Shown here one piece after another: positions 47,583 to 59,925 of a DNA stretch of 64,000 bases. The DNA comes from Erwinia sp. E602 (GTDB taxonomy: Bacteria > Pseudomonadota > Gammaproteobacteria > Enterobacterales > Enterobacteriaceae). The stretch lies in contig NZ_CP046582.1 in NCBI RefSeq assembly GCF_018141005.1, forward strand, positions 4,650,001 to 4,714,000, given 5' to 3'. A program made the position numbers and the translations under genes. The notes below the pieces were generated by a model, which was not told the DNA's origin, searched no databases, and worked only from the letters and a program-made list of their open reading frames with translations. The first letter of the stretch is position 1. Every line of letters begins with the position of its first letter.

Positions 47583-48591
47583 AGGACTGCAGCTGCGTCC
47601 AGACCTGCTCGACGCTGACGTCGGCACACTCGCCCGAGGCGGTCTGCATTATGCGGTACTCACCTGACCACGGATGCCATGCCTTCGGGTCAGTATCGCC
47701 AAACAGCACCACCTGACGACGATTCACCGCGGCGGCCAGATGCATCTGCCCGCCGTCGCTGCACAGCAGCGTATCGCAGTGTTCAAACGCCGCCACCAGC
47801 TCACGTACCGACGCGGTCGGGCACAGCGCGACCCGCGTGCTGTTGCAGGCGGCCAGCACCTGCTCCGCCCGGTGCTGGTCACCGACGTCATCCGGTGCCA
47901 GCGTGCCCTGTGGCGACCAGAAGATCAGCACCCGGCCCTGGTTCACCGCCAGGTGCCGCTGAATAATCGCCACGTAGCGCTCCAGCGGCCAGCGGCGTTT
48001 TTCGCTGCGGCTGCTGATATGCACGCCGAGCAGCGGGCCGTCAGCAGGAAGGCGGGTAGCCAGGTTGGCCTGTGCCTGCTGACGCTCCTGCGCGGTCAGC
48101 CAGATGCGCACCGGCGGGATAGCGGGCGGCATTGTGGTCAGCGCAGAGAGGTAGCTAAAGGTGCGCTCTACCTGATGGAGGCCGTTGAAATTCTCAGCGC
48201 GAAACGGCACGTGGATCCCCCGGTCGCCGGTATCCGCGCCGATAATTTTTTTCACACCGACCAGCTTCGCCAGCCGCAGGCTGTACTTACAGGGGGTCGG
48301 GTTAGCGAGGATGGCGACATCAAACGGGATGCGGCGCAGCTGCAGCAAAATTTTCATGCGTGCCAGATAGACGCTCAGCTTGCTTTCACCCCGGCTGCGG
48401 TGCTTCGCCTTACGGTAGACAAAGGTCTGATTGATATGCGGATTGTGGAGGACGACATCCTGACTCACGGTGTTAATTAACAGGCAGATGTGCGCATCGG
48501 GAAATGTCGTCTTAATGCCTTCGATCAGCGGTGTGGTACAAACTAAATCACCGATATTGTCACGGCGAATAATCAAAATATTTTTCATCAC
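47512..48591 (-). CDS. Glycosyltransferase family 9 (heptosyltransferase-like), minus strand
   Basis: 359 residues. ILIIRRDNIGDLVCTTPLIEGI and the late LLCSDGGQMHLAAAVNRRQVVLFGDTDPKAWHPW are heptosyltransferase-type motifs. Sugar and acceptor unknown. The last 24 or so codons lie inside the opposite-strand wabH gene; the tail after the GT9 domain (TADRWAEYRTPLAAGY) has no family counterpart I know, as if the original stop was lost. An ops-like sequence lies about 220 bp upstream on its strand. Confidence 0.82.
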   Translation of the reverse strand: MMKNILIIRRDNIGDLVCTTPLIEGIKTTFPDAHICLLINTVSQDVVLHNPHINQTFVYRKAKHRSRGESKLSVYLARMKILLQLRRIPFDVAILANPTPCKYSLRLAKLVGVKKIIGADTGDRGIHVPFRAENFNGLHQVERTFSYLSALTTMPPAIPPVRIWLTAQERQQAQANLATRLPADGPLLGVHISSRSEKRRWPLERYVAIIQRHLAVNQGRVLIFWSPQGTLAPDDVGDQHRAEQVLAACNSTRVALCPTASVRELVAAFEHCDTLLCSDGGQMHLAAAVNRRQVVLFGDTDPKAWHPWSGEYRIMQTASGECADVSVEQVWTQLQSFSAPAPDTADRWAEYRTPLAAGY

Positions 48592-48929
48592 TGGCCTGCT
48601 AACTGGGCATATGTCGGGGTGGTGACAGCATCGCCAGCGTGCCCCGACGGGGCGTGGCGATGAACGATGCTGCTGACACTATGACAGCCAATTCGCACTA
48701 ATTGCACATTAAAGATAAGAAATTTCTCACCAGACAAAAAACTTAACCCTAACGTCTTGATATGTCATGGTACCTTTCCTCTGCAGGCCAGGCCCCTCAC
48801 CGCCGCAGCTACCGCCATGCAACCGGGAAGTGGTGCAGTACAAGTTACTTATCTGCTAACATGCCGTATTATTTCTCTTTTTCGGCATTCTTCGGACGCA
48901 AGTCTCTGCTCACCTGAAAAAACAATGTG
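48592..48929. other. Divergent region upstream of waaA
   Basis: About 338 bp between the minus-strand GT9 gene and waaA. It contains a long hairpin (catcgcca 48629-48636 with tggcgatg 48655-48662, inner gcccc/ggggc) and an ops-like GGCGGTAGC on the minus strand. AT-rich middle (48690-48770) probably carries the promoters. No gene is seen. Confidence 0.6.
48808..48816 (-). promoter_or_regulatory. ops-like element (RfaH)
   Basis: Minus-strand GGCGGTAGC, the core of the ops sequence that recruits RfaH to LPS and capsule operons; the consensus goes on GT where this goes TG. It would act on the minus-strand GT9 transcript about 217 nt before its start. No full JUMPstart sequence is seen around it. 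Confidence 0.35.
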
Positions 48930-50204
48930 ATGACGACCCTTTATACCGTTTTGCTGTATCTCATCCAGCCCCTGATCTGGCTTCGTCTCTGGTTACGCGG
49001 CCGGAAAGCACCGGCTTATCGTAAGCGCTGGGCGGAGCGTTACGGCTTCTGCACCGGTAAGGTCAAACCGGATGGGATCCTGCTGCACTCGGTTTCCGTG
49101 GGTGAAACGCTGGCGGCTATTCCGCTGGTGCGCGCGCTGCGCCACCGCTACCCTCATCTGCCGATCGTGGTCACCACCATGACCCCCACCGGATCGGAGC
49201 GGGCCAGCTCGGCGTTTGGTAAAGACGTGCATCACGTTTACCTGCCCTATGACCTGCCGGGCGCGATGAACCGCTTCCTTGATACCGTCAACCCGCGGCT
49301 GGTGATCATTATGGAAACCGAGCTGTGGCCGAATATGATCACCCTGCTGCACGCGCGTAAAATACCGCTGGTGATTGCCAACGCACGCCTGTCTGAACGC
49401 TCGGCGAAGGGCTATCAGAAGATTGGCAAATTTATGAAGCGCCTGCTGCAGCGCATTACCCTGATCGCGGCGCAGAATCAGGAAGACGGTGAGCGCTTTA
49501 TCGGCCTGGGCCTGAAACGTTCCCAGCTGGCGGTGACCGGCAGCCTGAAGTTTGATATCTCCGTCACCCCGGAACTGGCCGCCCGCGCGGTCACCCTGCG
49601 CCGCCAGTGGGCGCCGCACCGTCAGGTGTGGATTGCCACCAGCACCCATGAAGGGGAAGAGAGCATTATTCTGGACGCGCACCGTAAACTGCTGGCACGC
49701 TTCCCGACCCTGCTGCTGATCCTGGTGCCGCGCCACCCGGAACGTTTTGCTACCGCCAGCAGCCTGGCGCAGAAAGGCGGCTTCACCTATACGCTGCGCA
49801 GCAGCGGGGAGATCCCGTCTGCCACCACCCAGGTGGTGATTGGCGATACCATGGGCGAGCTGATGCTGCTGTACGGCATTGCCGATCTGGCGTTTGTCGG
49901 CGGCAGCCTGGTCGAGCGCGGCGGCCACAATCCGCTGGAGCCCGCCGCCCACGCCATTCCGGTGCTGATGGGGCCGCACACCTTCAACTTCAAAGACATC
50001 TGCGCCCGCCTGCAGCAGGCGGATGGCCTGATCACCGTCACGGATGCCGACTCGCTGGATAAAGAGATCGGCACCCTGCTGACCGATGAAGATTACCGCC
50101 TGTATCACGGCCGCCACGCGGTGGACGTGCTGCATCAGAACCAGGGCGCGCTGCAGCGGCTGCTGCACCTGCTGGAACCTCATCTGCCACAGCGGAACCA
50201 CTAA
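48930..50204 (+). CDS. waaA: Kdo transferase WaaA
   Basis: 424 residues (E. coli 425). Adds two Kdo residues from CMP-Kdo to lipid IVA, an essential step in LPS synthesis. N-terminal membrane anchor [36 protein letters not shown]; catalytic Glu in [17 protein letters not shown]-Kdo site in the late [26 protein letters not shown] at 48930 chosen; a GTG directly before it is equally close. No strong ribosome site. waaE follows by 1 bp. Confidence 0.96.
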   Translation: MTTLYTVLLYLIQPLIWLRLWLRGRKAPAYRKRWAERYGFCTGKVKPDGILLHSVSVGETLAAIPLVRALRHRYPHLPIVVTTMTPTGSERASSAFGKDVHHVYLPYDLPGAMNRFLDTVNPRLVIIMETELWPNMITLLHARKIPLVIANARLSERSAKGYQKIGKFMKRLLQRITLIAAQNQEDGERFIGLGLKRSQLAVTGSLKFDISVTPELAARAVTLRRQWAPHRQVWIATSTHEGEESIILDAHRKLLARFPTLLLILVPRHPERFATASSLAQKGGFTYTLRSSGEIPSATTQVVIGDTMGELMLLYGIADLAFVGGSLVERGGHNPLEPAAHAIPVLMGPHTFNFKDICARLQQADGLITVTDADSLDKEIGTLLTDEDYRLYHGRHAVDVLHQNQGALQRLLHLLEPHLPQRNH

Positions 50205-50205
50205 C

Positions 50206-51455
<1,250 letters not shown>

Positions 51456-51528
51456 CTGACGCATGTATCAGGCTCGGCCGGCGAAACGCTGACCGGCTCA
51501 GGCCTCGCGGTTTACCGCGCGTGGCGCG

Positions 51529-52338
51529 CTAGCGCTGGCACTGCGGGCACCAGAAGGTGCTGCGCTGTGCATGCTTCGCACTGACTATCAGGCTGCCGCA
51601 CGCGCGGCACGGCTCCCCCGCCCGGCCATACACCTGCAACTCCTGGGCAAAGTAGCCCGGCTTACCGTCGCTCTGCAGGAAGTCGCGCAGCGTGGTGCCG
51701 CCCTGCTCGATGGAGCGCAGCAGCACCGCTTTAATGGTGCTGACCAGCAGCCCGCACTCGGCTTCATCCAGCGAACCCGCCTGACGATCGGGCAGGATCC
51801 CGGCAACAAACAGCGATTCGCTGGCGTAAATATTCCCCACCCCCACCACCAGCCGGTTATCCATCAGCCAGGGTTTCACCGGCGTACGCTTGCCGCGAGA
51901 CTTCTCAAACAGGTAAGAGGCGGTAAAGGCGTCGCTGAGCGGCTCGGGGCCGAGGTGCGACAGCACCGGGCTGACGGCCAGATCGCTGCACCACAGCCAG
52001 GCGCCGAAGCGGCGGGGATCGGTGTAACGCAGCACCTTGCCGTTGCTCATCACCAGGTCGACATGGTCATGCTTCGCCGGCGGCTGCTCCTCCGCCAGCA
52101 CGCGCAGGCTGCCGGACATCCCCAGATGAATGATAATCCAGCCCGCGGGCAGCTCCAGCAGCAGGTACTTCGCCCGACGCTGCACGCTGAGCACCGGCTG
52201 GTCGCTGAGCGCATGAATTTCATTCGAGACCGGCCAGCGCAGGCGGCCGTTACGGACCACGGCGTGCAGGATCGTGGCACCCACAAGGTGCGGCTCAATC
52301 CCGCGCCGGCTGGTTTCAACCTCAGGTAATTCTGGCAT
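51529..52338 (-). CDS. mutM: Formamidopyrimidine-DNA glycosylase MutM
   Basis: 269 residues, same as E. coli MutM. Removes 8-oxoguanine and Fapy bases with AP lyase action. N-terminal [14 protein letters not shown]: Pro2 is the Schiff-base nucleophile and Glu3 catalytic, so the start at 52338 (after GGAGGTGA) must be correct rather than an upstream GTG. C-terminal zinc finger CRACGSLI...CPQCQR is intact. Confidence 0.97.
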   Translation of the reverse strand: MPELPEVETSRRGIEPHLVGATILHAVVRNGRLRWPVSNEIHALSDQPVLSVQRRAKYLLLELPAGWIIIHLGMSGSLRVLAEEQPPAKHDHVDLVMSNGKVLRYTDPRRFGAWLWCSDLAVSPVLSHLGPEPLSDAFTASYLFEKSRGKRTPVKPWLMDNRLVVGVGNIYASESLFVAGILPDRQAGSLDEAECGLLVSTIKAVLLRSIEQGGTTLRDFLQSDGKPGYFAQELQVYGRAGEPCRACGSLIVSAKHAQRSTFWCPQCQR

Positions 52339-52394
52339 TGTCACCTCCGCGGCGAAGCCCGTCAGGCAGCCCGCTGCTGTATGGAATCTGAAAA

Positions 52395-52424
52395 CAAAAA
52401 AACCCGGCCGAAGCCGGGTTTTTT
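52395..52424. terminator. Bidirectional terminator of rpmB-rpmG
   Basis: Stem aaacccggc/gccgggttt (52400-52408 with 52413-52421), 4-nt loop, with A-run on the left and T-run on the right. Lies after rpmG, before mutM, both on the minus strand. Confidence 0.88.
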
Positions 52425-52440
52425 CATCAACTAAGAGTAA

Positions 52441-52611
<171 letters not shown>

Positions 52612-52624
52612 TCAATTCCTTAAC

Positions 52625-52882
<258 letters not shown>

Positions 52883-53148
52883 TCAGCTCGAGCTTTAAAA
52901 ATAAGGTTTTGGCCGCCTCGTCAGACTTAAAAGCCCATCCAGGCGAGTTCTATGTGAACCCGCTGAGCAGGCCCAAACGCCAAACCCGAGATTCTCAAAG
53001 GTGGCATAGTATACGCCCTGTAGCGCGAGTGCTCAAGTCCCGAACAGATAAAGATCCCTCAGGATCGCGGGAAAATATCCTGTTTGCATGCGAAATGGCC
53101 GGTCAGCCCCCGTTTTTCGGCGGTAACCCCCCGCCAGGCAGAGGGGAA

Positions 53149-53820
53149 CTACAGCCAGCCACGTTCGGCAAAGGAGACATACTGACCGTGACCGATCACC
53201 ATATGGTCCAGCACGCGGATATCCATCAGGGAGCAGGCGCGAACAATCTGCGCGGTGATATCACGGTCGGCCTGGCTGGGTTCAGCCACGCCGGACGGGT
53301 GATTATGCGCCAGAATAATCGCCGCCGCATTGCGTTTCAGCGCTTCACGCACGATTTCCCGCGGGTGGACCTCCACGCTGTTGATGGTGCCGCTGAACAT
53401 CTCACTAACGTGGATCACCCGGTGCTGGTTATCGAAAAACACCACCTGGAAGATTTCCCGCTCCTGCTGCGCCAGCGAGCCCTGCAGAAAGTCGAGCAGT
53501 TGTCGGGTGCTGGTCACCGAACGCTTCGCGATGGCGTCGCGGCAGCTGAAACAGCGCCGCGCCAGCTCGGCCACCGCATTAAGCTGGGCAAACTTGGCGG
53601 CCCCCACGCCGCTGCCCTCGCGGAACTCGGCCCGCGAGGCGTTCATCAGTTGATAGAGTGAGCCGAACTCGGCCATCAGTTGCTGGGCCAGCTTCATCAC
53701 GTGCCGACCGCGGATCCCGGTACGTAAAAAAATCGCCAACAGCTCACAGTCGCTGAGCGTTTCCACGCCGTGCGCGATCAGTTTTTCGCGCGGTGCCATA
53801 CCATTCCAGTTGTTATCCAT
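53149..53820 (-). CDS. radC: RadC-family JAB1/MPN domain protein
   Basis: 223 residues (E. coli 222). Helix-hairpin-helix-like N-terminus then the JAB metalloprotease-like domain with [18 protein letters not shown] and a later Asp (ADRDI). Despite its name the family has no confirmed DNA-repair role. Divergent from coaBC as in E. coli. Confidence 0.94.
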   Translation of the reverse strand: MDNNWNGMAPREKLIAHGVETLSDCELLAIFLRTGIRGRHVMKLAQQLMAEFGSLYQLMNASRAEFREGSGVGAAKFAQLNAVAELARRCFSCRDAIAKRSVTSTRQLLDFLQGSLAQQEREIFQVVFFDNQHRVIHVSEMFSGTINSVEVHPREIVREALKRNAAAIILAHNHPSGVAEPSQADRDITAQIVRACSLMDIRVLDHMVIGHGQYVSFAERGWL

Positions 53821-54009
53821 TCGCCACCTCTGCTTCCTCAGTGGTCATTATCATGGCATTATATACAGTAGTTTCAAATCGCACTTTGCCGAGTTTTACG
53901 CGGCGGTCGTCAGAACGTTGGTGCAAAATAGCCACGCTGGCGGAGTGTGGTAAAATAGCCAGATTACGGTGCTGACGGCACGGCAACCATTGATAAAGGT
54001 GAACGGCAA

Positions 54010-55224
54010 ATGACGGGATTATCGGGAAAGCGGATTGTGCTGGGCGTCAGCGGCGGTATCGCCGCCTATAAAACCCCTGAGCTGGTGCGTCGCCTGCGCG
54101 ATCGCGGTGCCGAGGTGCGGGTGGTGATGACCGACGCAGCCAAAGCCTTTATTACGCCGCTCAGCCTGCAGGCGGTCTCCGGTTTCCCGGTCTCCGACGA
54201 TCTGCTCGACCCGGCAGCCGAGGCCGCTATGGGCCATATTGAGCTGGGGAAATGGGCCGAACTGGTGATCCTCGCGCCGGCCACCGCCGACCTGATCGCG
54301 CGCGTGGCGGCCGGCATGGCCAATGACCTGGTCACCACCCTGTGCCTGGCGACGGCGGCGCCGATCGCCATTGCCCCGGCGATGAACCAGCAGATGTACC
54401 GCGCGGCGGCCACCCAGCACAACCTTACGGTGCTGGCCGAGCGCGGGATCGCCGTCTGGGGGCCGGACAGCGGCAGCCAGGCCTGTGGCGATATCGGCCC
54501 CGGCCGGATGCTCGACCCGCTGGCGATCGTCGCGCTGGCCGCAGAACTGACCACGCCGGTCAACGACCTGCAACATCTGCGCATTATGATTACCGCCGGC
54601 CCGACGCGGGAAGCGCTGGACCCGGTGCGTTTTATCTCGAACCACAGCTCCGGCAAGATGGGCTTTGCGATTGCCGCCGCCGCCGCCGCACGCGGAGCGC
54701 AGGTGACGCTGGTCGCCGGCCCGGTCACGCTGCCCACACCGGCGGGGGTGACGCGCGTTGACGTCACCACCGCGCTGGAGATGCAGCAGGCGGTGATGGA
54801 TGCCGCCGCGCAGCAGCAGATATTTATCGGCTGTGCGGCGGTAGCCGACTACCGCGCGGCGGCCATTGCCGGGGATAAGATTAAAAAACAGGGGGATGAG
54901 ATCACCCTGCAGATGGTGAAGAATCCGGATATCGTCGCCGGCGTGGCGGCGCTAACCGAAGCCCGCCCTTACGTGGTCGGATTTGCCGCTGAAACCCGGA
55001 ATGTGGAAGAATACGCGCAGCAAAAACGCCTGCGAAAGAACCTGGACCTGATCTGCGCCAACGATGTGGCGCAGGCCGGCCAGGGTTTTAACAGTGATGC
55101 CAATGCGTTACACCTTTACTGGCAGGATGGCGACAAAGCCTTACCGCTCACCGCCAAGCCCCTGCTGGGCCAACAGTTACTGAATGAGATTATCGGCCTT
55201 TATGATGAAAAAAATCGACGTTAA
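54010..55224 (+). CDS. coaBC: Bifunctional phosphopantothenoylcysteine decarboxylase/synthase CoaBC
   Basis: 404 residues (E. coli Dfp 406). N-terminal FMN flavoprotein domain (CoaC, to about 190) with [15 protein letters not shown] and the active-site PAMNQQM and [11 protein letters not shown]-terminal synthetase (CoaB) with [24 protein letters not shown]. Two steps of coenzyme A synthesis. AAGGTGA precedes the start. dut starts inside its end. Confidence 0.96.
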   Translation: MTGLSGKRIVLGVSGGIAAYKTPELVRRLRDRGAEVRVVMTDAAKAFITPLSLQAVSGFPVSDDLLDPAAEAAMGHIELGKWAELVILAPATADLIARVAAGMANDLVTTLCLATAAPIAIAPAMNQQMYRAAATQHNLTVLAERGIAVWGPDSGSQACGDIGPGRMLDPLAIVALAAELTTPVNDLQHLRIMITAGPTREALDPVRFISNHSSGKMGFAIAAAAAARGAQVTLVAGPVTLPTPAGVTRVDVTTALEMQQAVMDAAAQQQIFIGCAAVADYRAAAIAGDKIKKQGDEITLQMVKNPDIVAGVAALTEARPYVVGFAAETRNVEEYAQQKRLRKNLDLICANDVAQAGQGFNSDANALHLYWQDGDKALPLTAKPLLGQQLLNEIIGLYDEKNRR

Positions 55225-55660
55225 GATCCTCGACCCGCGCGTGGGCAACGACTTCCCGCTGCCGACCTACGCCACATCAGGTTCTGCGGGCCTGGATCTG
55301 CGCGCCTGCCTCGACCAGCCGGTTGAACTGCAGCCTGGCGTGACCACGCTGGTGCCGACCGGTCTGGCCATCCACATCGCCGACCCACAGCTGGCGGCGG
55401 TGATCCTGCCGCGTTCCGGCCTGGGCCATAAGCACGGCGTGGTGCTGGGTAATCTGGTCGGGCTGATCGACTCCGATTACCAGGGGCAGCTGATGGTCTC
55501 CGTCTGGAACCGTGGCCAGCAGACCTTTATCATCGAGCCGGGCGAGCGCATCGCGCAGATGGTGTTTGTCCCCGTGGTGCAGGCTGAATTTAACCTGGTG
55601 AACGACTTTGATGCCAGCGTGCGCGGTGAAGGCGGCTTCGGTCATTCAGGCCGCCAGTAA
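55202..55660 (+). CDS. dut: dUTP diphosphatase Dut
   Basis: 152 residues, same as E. coli. Trimeric dUTPase; keeps dUTP low and makes dUMP for thymidylate. All five motifs can be seen, e.g. [38 protein letters not shown] and the C-terminal [10 protein letters not shown]. Overlaps the end of coaBC by 23 nt, so translation is coupled. A perfect 8-bp hairpin without U-tract follows (55704-55723). Confidence 0.97.
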   Translation: MMKKIDVKILDPRVGNDFPLPTYATSGSAGLDLRACLDQPVELQPGVTTLVPTGLAIHIADPQLAAVILPRSGLGHKHGVVLGNLVGLIDSDYQGQLMVSVWNRGQQTFIIEPGERIAQMVFVPVVQAEFNLVNDFDASVRGEGGFGHSGRQ

Positions 55661-55703
55661 CCTTTTCCCGTTTCCGTCACGACGATAGCCTAATCATTTG
55701 TCA

Positions 55704-55723
55704 CCGTGAGCCCCCGCTCACGG
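55704..55723 (+). other. Hairpin between dut and slmA
   Basis: Perfect 8-bp stem (55704-55711 with 55716-55723, ccgtgagc/gctcacgg), 4-nt loop of C, no U-tract. Located in the 117-bp dut-slmA gap. Confidence 0.5.
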
Positions 55724-55777
55724 ATATTGCGTGGGCTCTGCCCGTTTATGGTGATGTTTTCAGGGGTCTTTTAAGGC

Positions 55778-56374
55778 ATGACAGAAAAAAAGAGTGCGAA
55801 AAGGAATCGTCGCGAGGAGATCCTGCAGGCGCTGGCGCAGATGCTGGAATCCAGCGACGGCAGCCAGCGGATCACCACCGCCAAGCTGGCAGCCAGCGTG
55901 GGCGTCTCGGAAGCGGCGCTGTACCGGCATTTTCCCAGCAAAACCCGGATGTTTGACAGCCTGATCGAATTTATTGAAGACAGCCTGATTACGCGCATCA
56001 ACCTGATCCTGAAAGATGAGAAGGAGACGTTGCCGCGCCTGCGTCTGATCACTCAGCTCATTCTGGGGTTTGGTGAGCGTAATCCGGGTTTAACCCGCAT
56101 TCTGACCGGACACGCGCTGATGTTCGAACAGGACAGGCTGCAGGGGCGCATCAACCAGCTGTTCGAACGTATCGAAGCCCAGCTGCGTCAGGTAATGCGG
56201 GAGAAAAAAATGCGCGAGGGGGAAGGCTTCAGCACCGATGAAACGCTGCTGGCCAGCCAGATCCTCGCCTTCTGCGAAGGGCTGCTGTCGCGCTTTGTAC
56301 GTTCCGAGTTTCGCTATCGCCCCACCGCGGAATTTGAGGTGCGCTGGCCGCTGTTCGCCGCCCAGCTGGTGTAA
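55778..56374 (+). CDS. slmA: Nucleoid occlusion factor SlmA
   Basis: 198 residues, same as E. coli SlmA. TetR-type HTH at the N-terminus ([37 protein letters not shown]), then a helical dimer domain. Binds SBS sites in the nucleoid and antagonises FtsZ polymers near DNA. TAAGG precedes the start. Confidence 0.97.
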   Translation: MTEKKSAKRNRREEILQALAQMLESSDGSQRITTAKLAASVGVSEAALYRHFPSKTRMFDSLIEFIEDSLITRINLILKDEKETLPRLRLITQLILGFGERNPGLTRILTGHALMFEQDRLQGRINQLFERIEAQLRQVMREKKMREGEGFSTDETLLASQILAFCEGLLSRFVRSEFRYRPTAEFEVRWPLFAAQLV

Positions 56375-56376
56375 CG

Positions 56377-56403
56377 CGGTGGGCCAGTATTACTGGCCCA
56401 CCG
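56377..56403. terminator. Hairpin at the slmA-pyrE convergent junction
   Basis: Perfect 12-bp stem (56377-56388 with 56392-56403, cggtgggccagt/actggcccaccg) and 3-nt loop. No clear U-tract on either side, so termination may be weak or factor-assisted. Confidence 0.55.
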
Positions 56404-56407
56404 TCGA

Positions 56408-57049
56408 TCAGATCCCGTACTCGCTGCGGTAGGCACGCACGGCAATCAGGTGATCGGTCAGTTCCGGCTTCTCTTCCAGATAGCCGATCAGCTCGTTCAG
56501 CGTAATAATCGAAATCACCCTGCAGCCGTAATCGCGCTGCACTTCCTGAATGGCGGACAGTTCGCCGCGCCCGCGCTCCTGGCGGTCCAGCGAGATCAGC
56601 ACCCCGGCCAGCGTCGCCTTTTCGGCAGAGATAATATCCATCGACTCGCGTATCGCGGTACCGGCGGTAATCACGTCATCCACCAGCATCACTTTGCCCT
56701 GCAGCGGGCTGCCGACCAGGCTGCCGCCCTCGCCGTGGGTTTTCGCCTCTTTGCGGTTAAAGCAGTACGGCACGTCGCGGTCGTGGTGATCCGCCAGCGC
56801 CACGGCGGTGGTGGTGGCAATCGGAATGCCTTTATAGGCCGGACCAAACAGCAGGTCGAAATCAATCCCGGAGTCAACCAGCGCCTGGGCGTAAAAACGT
56901 CCGAGCAGCGCGAGGTCACGCCCGGTGTTAAACAGGCCGGCGTTGAAGAAATAGGGGCTCTTACGCCCTGATTTCAGGGTAAATTCTCCGAACTTCAGAA
57001 CCTGCTTGTTGATGGCGAATTCAATAAACTGACGCTGCCAGGCTTTCAT
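56408..57049 (-). CDS. pyrE: Orotate phosphoribosyltransferase PyrE
   Basis: 213 residues, same as E. coli. Joins orotate and PRPP to OMP in pyrimidine synthesis. Long match at [21 protein letters not shown], catalytic-loop Lys/His in [13 protein letters not shown], and the PRPP motif [13 protein letters not shown]. Start at 57049; ATG one codon upstream is also possible. Downstream of rph with an attenuator between. Confidence 0.97.
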   Translation of the reverse strand: MKAWQRQFIEFAINKQVLKFGEFTLKSGRKSPYFFNAGLFNTGRDLALLGRFYAQALVDSGIDFDLLFGPAYKGIPIATTTAVALADHHDRDVPYCFNRKEAKTHGEGGSLVGSPLQGKVMLVDDVITAGTAIRESMDIISAEKATLAGVLISLDRQERGRGELSAIQEVQRDYGCRVISIITLNELIGYLEEKPELTDHLIAVRAYRSEYGI

Positions 57050-57072
57050 CATGGGCTTCCTCAAAATTCAGG

Positions 57073-57100
57073 CAAAAAAAAGGCGACCCTCAGGTCGCCT
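57073..57100 (-). terminator. pyrE attenuator
   Basis: On the minus strand, stem aggcgacc/ggtcgcct (57081-57088 with 57093-57100), 4-nt loop, then eight U. It lies 7 nt after the rph stop and 24 nt before pyrE. In E. coli UTP level sets coupling of transcription and rph translation, which decides if this terminator forms. Confidence 0.88.
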
Positions 57101-57107
57101 GCAATAA

Positions 57108-57824
57108 TCAGTCGGTCAGCGCTGCTTTCTGCGCCTGCACCAGGGTGTCGATGCCGCCGCGCGCCAGCGCCAGCAGCGCCAGCAGCTCGTCGTGGGTGAA
57201 GGGTTCACCTTCTGCGGTGCCCTGTACCTCAATCATACGGCCATCTTCCATCATCACCACGTTCATATCGGTTTCGGCGTTGGAGTCTTCGATATACTCC
57301 AGATCGCACAGCGCTTCGCCGTTGACGATGCCGACAGAGATCGCCGCCACCATGCCTTTCATCGGGTTAGCCTTCAGCTTACCGATGCTGACCAGATGAT
57401 TCAGCGCGTCGGCCAGCGCCACGCAGGCGCCGGTGATCGACGCGGTACGGGTGCCGCCGTCCGCCTGCAGCACGTCGCAGTCCAGCGTGATGGTGAACTC
57501 GCCCAGCGCTTTCAGATCGATAGCGGCGCGCAGCGAGCGGGCGATCAGGCGCTGGATCTCCAGCGTGCGGCCGCCCTGCTTGCCTTTGGCGGCTTCGCGG
57601 GCGTTACGGCTGTGGGTCGCGCGCGGCAGCATGCCGTATTCTGCGGTGACCCAGCCCTGGCCCTGGCCTTTCAGAAAGCGCGGTACGCCCTCTTCGATGG
57701 TAGCGGTGCAGAGAACTTTGGTATCACCGAATTCAACCAGCACAGAGCCTTCTGCATGTTTGGTATAATGACGGGTCAGGGTGACGGGGCGAACCTGTTG
57801 TGCGCTACGGCCTGATGGACGCAT
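57108..57824 (-). CDS. rph: Ribonuclease PH
   Basis: 238 residues, full length, unlike the frameshifted rph of E. coli K-12. Phosphorolytic 3'-5' exoribonuclease that trims tRNA precursors. N-terminal [70 protein letters not shown]. Its translation also feeds the pyrE attenuator. Divergent from the nucleoside transporter. Confidence 0.97.
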   Translation of the reverse strand: MRPSGRSAQQVRPVTLTRHYTKHAEGSVLVEFGDTKVLCTATIEEGVPRFLKGQGQGWVTAEYGMLPRATHSRNAREAAKGKQGGRTLEIQRLIARSLRAAIDLKALGEFTITLDCDVLQADGGTRTASITGACVALADALNHLVSIGKLKANPMKGMVAAISVGIVNGEALCDLEYIEDSNAETDMNVVMMEDGRMIEVQGTAEGEPFTHDELLALLALARGGIDTLVQAQKAALTD

Positions 57825-57910
57825 GATGTATCTCCGGCTGGCTGGTTTAATGGCTGCGCATTATACGGATTTCACTACGGCTTGCCTATCACGCTGGCGC
57901 ACGCCATCGC

Positions 57911-57924
57911 GGATGTGGCGACAT
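57911..57924. promoter_or_regulatory. Small inverted repeat upstream of the nucleoside transporter
   Basis: Arms gatgt/acatc around ggcg in the 232-bp rph-transporter gap. Too short to name a binding protein; it could be incidental. Confidence 0.25.
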
Positions 57925-58056
57925 CTGCCGCATCCGGTTATGCAGGTGACGGAATGCTAATCACTTTTTCTGCAACTGCCGTGGCCAGCGGATGTAAAGT
58001 GCGGTGAAATGTGGCTAAATGCCCCTCTTCTCTGACTGACTCGCTGGAACCCGCGA

Positions 58057-59241
58057 ATGACTTCTGTTTTCCATTTTCTGCTCGCCCTGGCCATTATCTT
58101 CGGCCTGGCGCTGCTGTTCAGTAACGACCGTAAAAAAATCCGCCCGCGCATCCTGCTGCAGCTGGTGGTGATTGAAGCGGCGCTGGCCTGGTTCTTCCTG
58201 CACGCGTCCGGCGGCCTGAGCGTGGTCTCGGCCGTCTCCGGCTTCTTTGAAGTGCTGCTGAAATACGCGGCCCAGGGGACCGACTTTGTGTTTGGCGGCA
58301 TGAGTTCGCAGGGTCTGGCGTTTATCTTCCTTGGCGTACTGTGCCCGATCGTGTTTATCTCCGCGCTGATCGGCATTCTGCAGCACCTGAAAATCCTGCC
58401 GTGGCTGATCCGCTTCTTCGGCACCGTACTGTCGAAAATCAACGGCATGGGCAAGCTGGAGTCGTTTAACGCCGTCAGCACGCTGATCCTCGGCCAGTCG
58501 GAGAACTTTATCGCCTATAAAGGTATCCTGGCAGACATCTCCCCGCGCCGCCTCTATTCGATGGCGGCGGCAGCGATGTCCACCGTGTCACTGTCGATCG
58601 TCGGTGCCTATATGTCGATGATTGAGCCGCGCTACGTGGTGGCGGCGCTGGTGCTCAACATGTTCAGCACCTTTATCGTTCTGTCGATCATCAACCCGAC
58701 GCCGGCAGGGGATGAGCCGGAAATCCGTCTTGAGAAGCTGCACGAAGACCAGAGTTTCTTCGAGATGCTGGGTGAGTACATTCTTGCGGGCTTTAAGGTG
58801 GCGATGATCATCCTTGCGATGCTGATTGGTTTCATCGCGCTGATCGCCATGGTTAACGCGGTGTTTGCCAGCCTGTTTGGCATCAGCTTCCAGCAGATCC
58901 TCGGCTACGTGTTCTGGCCTTTCGCCTGGCTGATCGGCATTCCGACCGCTGACGCGCTGCCGGCGGCCAGCATTATGGCCACCAAGCTGGTGACCAACGA
59001 GTTTGTGGCGATGATTGAGCTGAAGAAGGTCGCCGCCGGACTGTCACCACGCGGGCTGGGTATTCTGTCGGTGTTCCTCGTCTCCTTCGCCAACTTTGCT
59101 TCGATCGGCATCGTGGCGGGAGCCATTAAGGGACTGAACGAGCAGCAGGGCAACGTGGTGTCGCGCTATGGTCTGAAGCTGATTTACGGCTCGACGCTGG
59201 TCAGCCTGCTGTCGGCGGCGTTTGCCGGGCTGGTGCTGTAA
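58057..59241 (+). CDS. Concentrative nucleoside transporter (NupC/NupX-like)
   Basis: 394 residues, about nine membrane helices; CNT (SLC28-type) family. Motifs [18 protein letters not shown] (substrate loop) and [16 protein letters not shown] are typical; E. coli NupC/NupX are of similar length. Proton-driven nucleoside import. It lies between rph and yicC, which are adjacent in E. coli, with a DUF3574 gene. Specificity unknown. Confidence 0.88.
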   Translation: MTSVFHFLLALAIIFGLALLFSNDRKKIRPRILLQLVVIEAALAWFFLHASGGLSVVSAVSGFFEVLLKYAAQGTDFVFGGMSSQGLAFIFLGVLCPIVFISALIGILQHLKILPWLIRFFGTVLSKINGMGKLESFNAVSTLILGQSENFIAYKGILADISPRRLYSMAAAAMSTVSLSIVGAYMSMIEPRYVVAALVLNMFSTFIVLSIINPTPAGDEPEIRLEKLHEDQSFFEMLGEYILAGFKVAMIILAMLIGFIALIAMVNAVFASLFGISFQQILGYVFWPFAWLIGIPTADALPAASIMATKLVTNEFVAMIELKKVAAGLSPRGLGILSVFLVSFANFASIGIVAGAIKGLNEQQGNVVSRYGLKLIYGSTLVSLLSAAFAGLVL

Positions 59242-59315
59242 ACGTCAATCGGTGGCATGGGTGAGCCCGGCGGTTTACGCCGGGTAGCCCGTCAGCAGCC
59301 GTGGCCGGCTAAGCG

Positions 59316-59738
59316 TCAGAAGGCCACGCAGACCGGCGCATCCACCCGCATCACCGAGTCCTGCGCAAAGCGCTGCTTATAGACCGCGCGCAGCGCCTCT
59401 ATCCCCTGCTCGCTGCCCTGGTCCAGCGGGTGGATCAGCATCAGCGCCCGGCTCTCTTCCCGCGCCAGCCTGCCGTCATCGCCCAGCCACTGCCCCTGCG
59501 CGGCAAACACCGTCAGCCCCGCCTTGAAACGCGGCGTGACGTCATCATCGACAAATTTCTGCCACTCTGCCGGGGTAATCGCCGCACCCTGCGGGCGGTT
59601 CAGGCCGAAGTAGAGCGTGGTCTGCACCATCGCATCACCGCGGACGCAGGCCGCGGCGGGGGGCGCCTGGCGGGCGGGTGCGCTGCAGCCGGCCAGCGCC
59701 AGCAGCAGCACGCCGGAAATAACGCTACGTATCAACAT
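59316..59738 (-). CDS. DUF3574 lipoprotein
   Basis: 140 residues with a lipobox LALAGC (lipidated Cys at residue 18) after MLIRSVISGVLL. The mature domain fits DUF3574 (QTTLYFGLNRPQG..., GQWLGDDGRLAREESRALMLIHP). Periplasmic lipoprotein of unknown function. Convergent with the nucleoside transporter and divergent from yicC. Confidence 0.82.
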   Translation of the reverse strand: MLIRSVISGVLLLALAGCSAPARQAPPAAACVRGDAMVQTTLYFGLNRPQGAAITPAEWQKFVDDDVTPRFKAGLTVFAAQGQWLGDDGRLAREESRALMLIHPLDQGSEQGIEALRAVYKQRFAQDSVMRVDAPVCVAF

Positions 59739-59925
59739 CGGGGCTCCTGATTAATCGGTTAAATAGCGGCGATCGCCACACTAGCAGGCCGCCCGCCGGG
59801 AAGCATCTAAAATTCTGTCGCTAAAACAGCGGCGTTTACGGCGGCATTTCACTGAATGCCTGTTAAGCCACCGCCTGCGCCGTTATACTCGCTGCCTGAT
59901 TCCTTGATACCAACGGGTACGCACA

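Noticed and set aside
53853..53868. LexA-like half-site (atatacag) in the radC-coaBC gap
   Set aside because: Only the right half fits the consensus; about 11 of 16 positions match, which is expected in AT-rich promoters.
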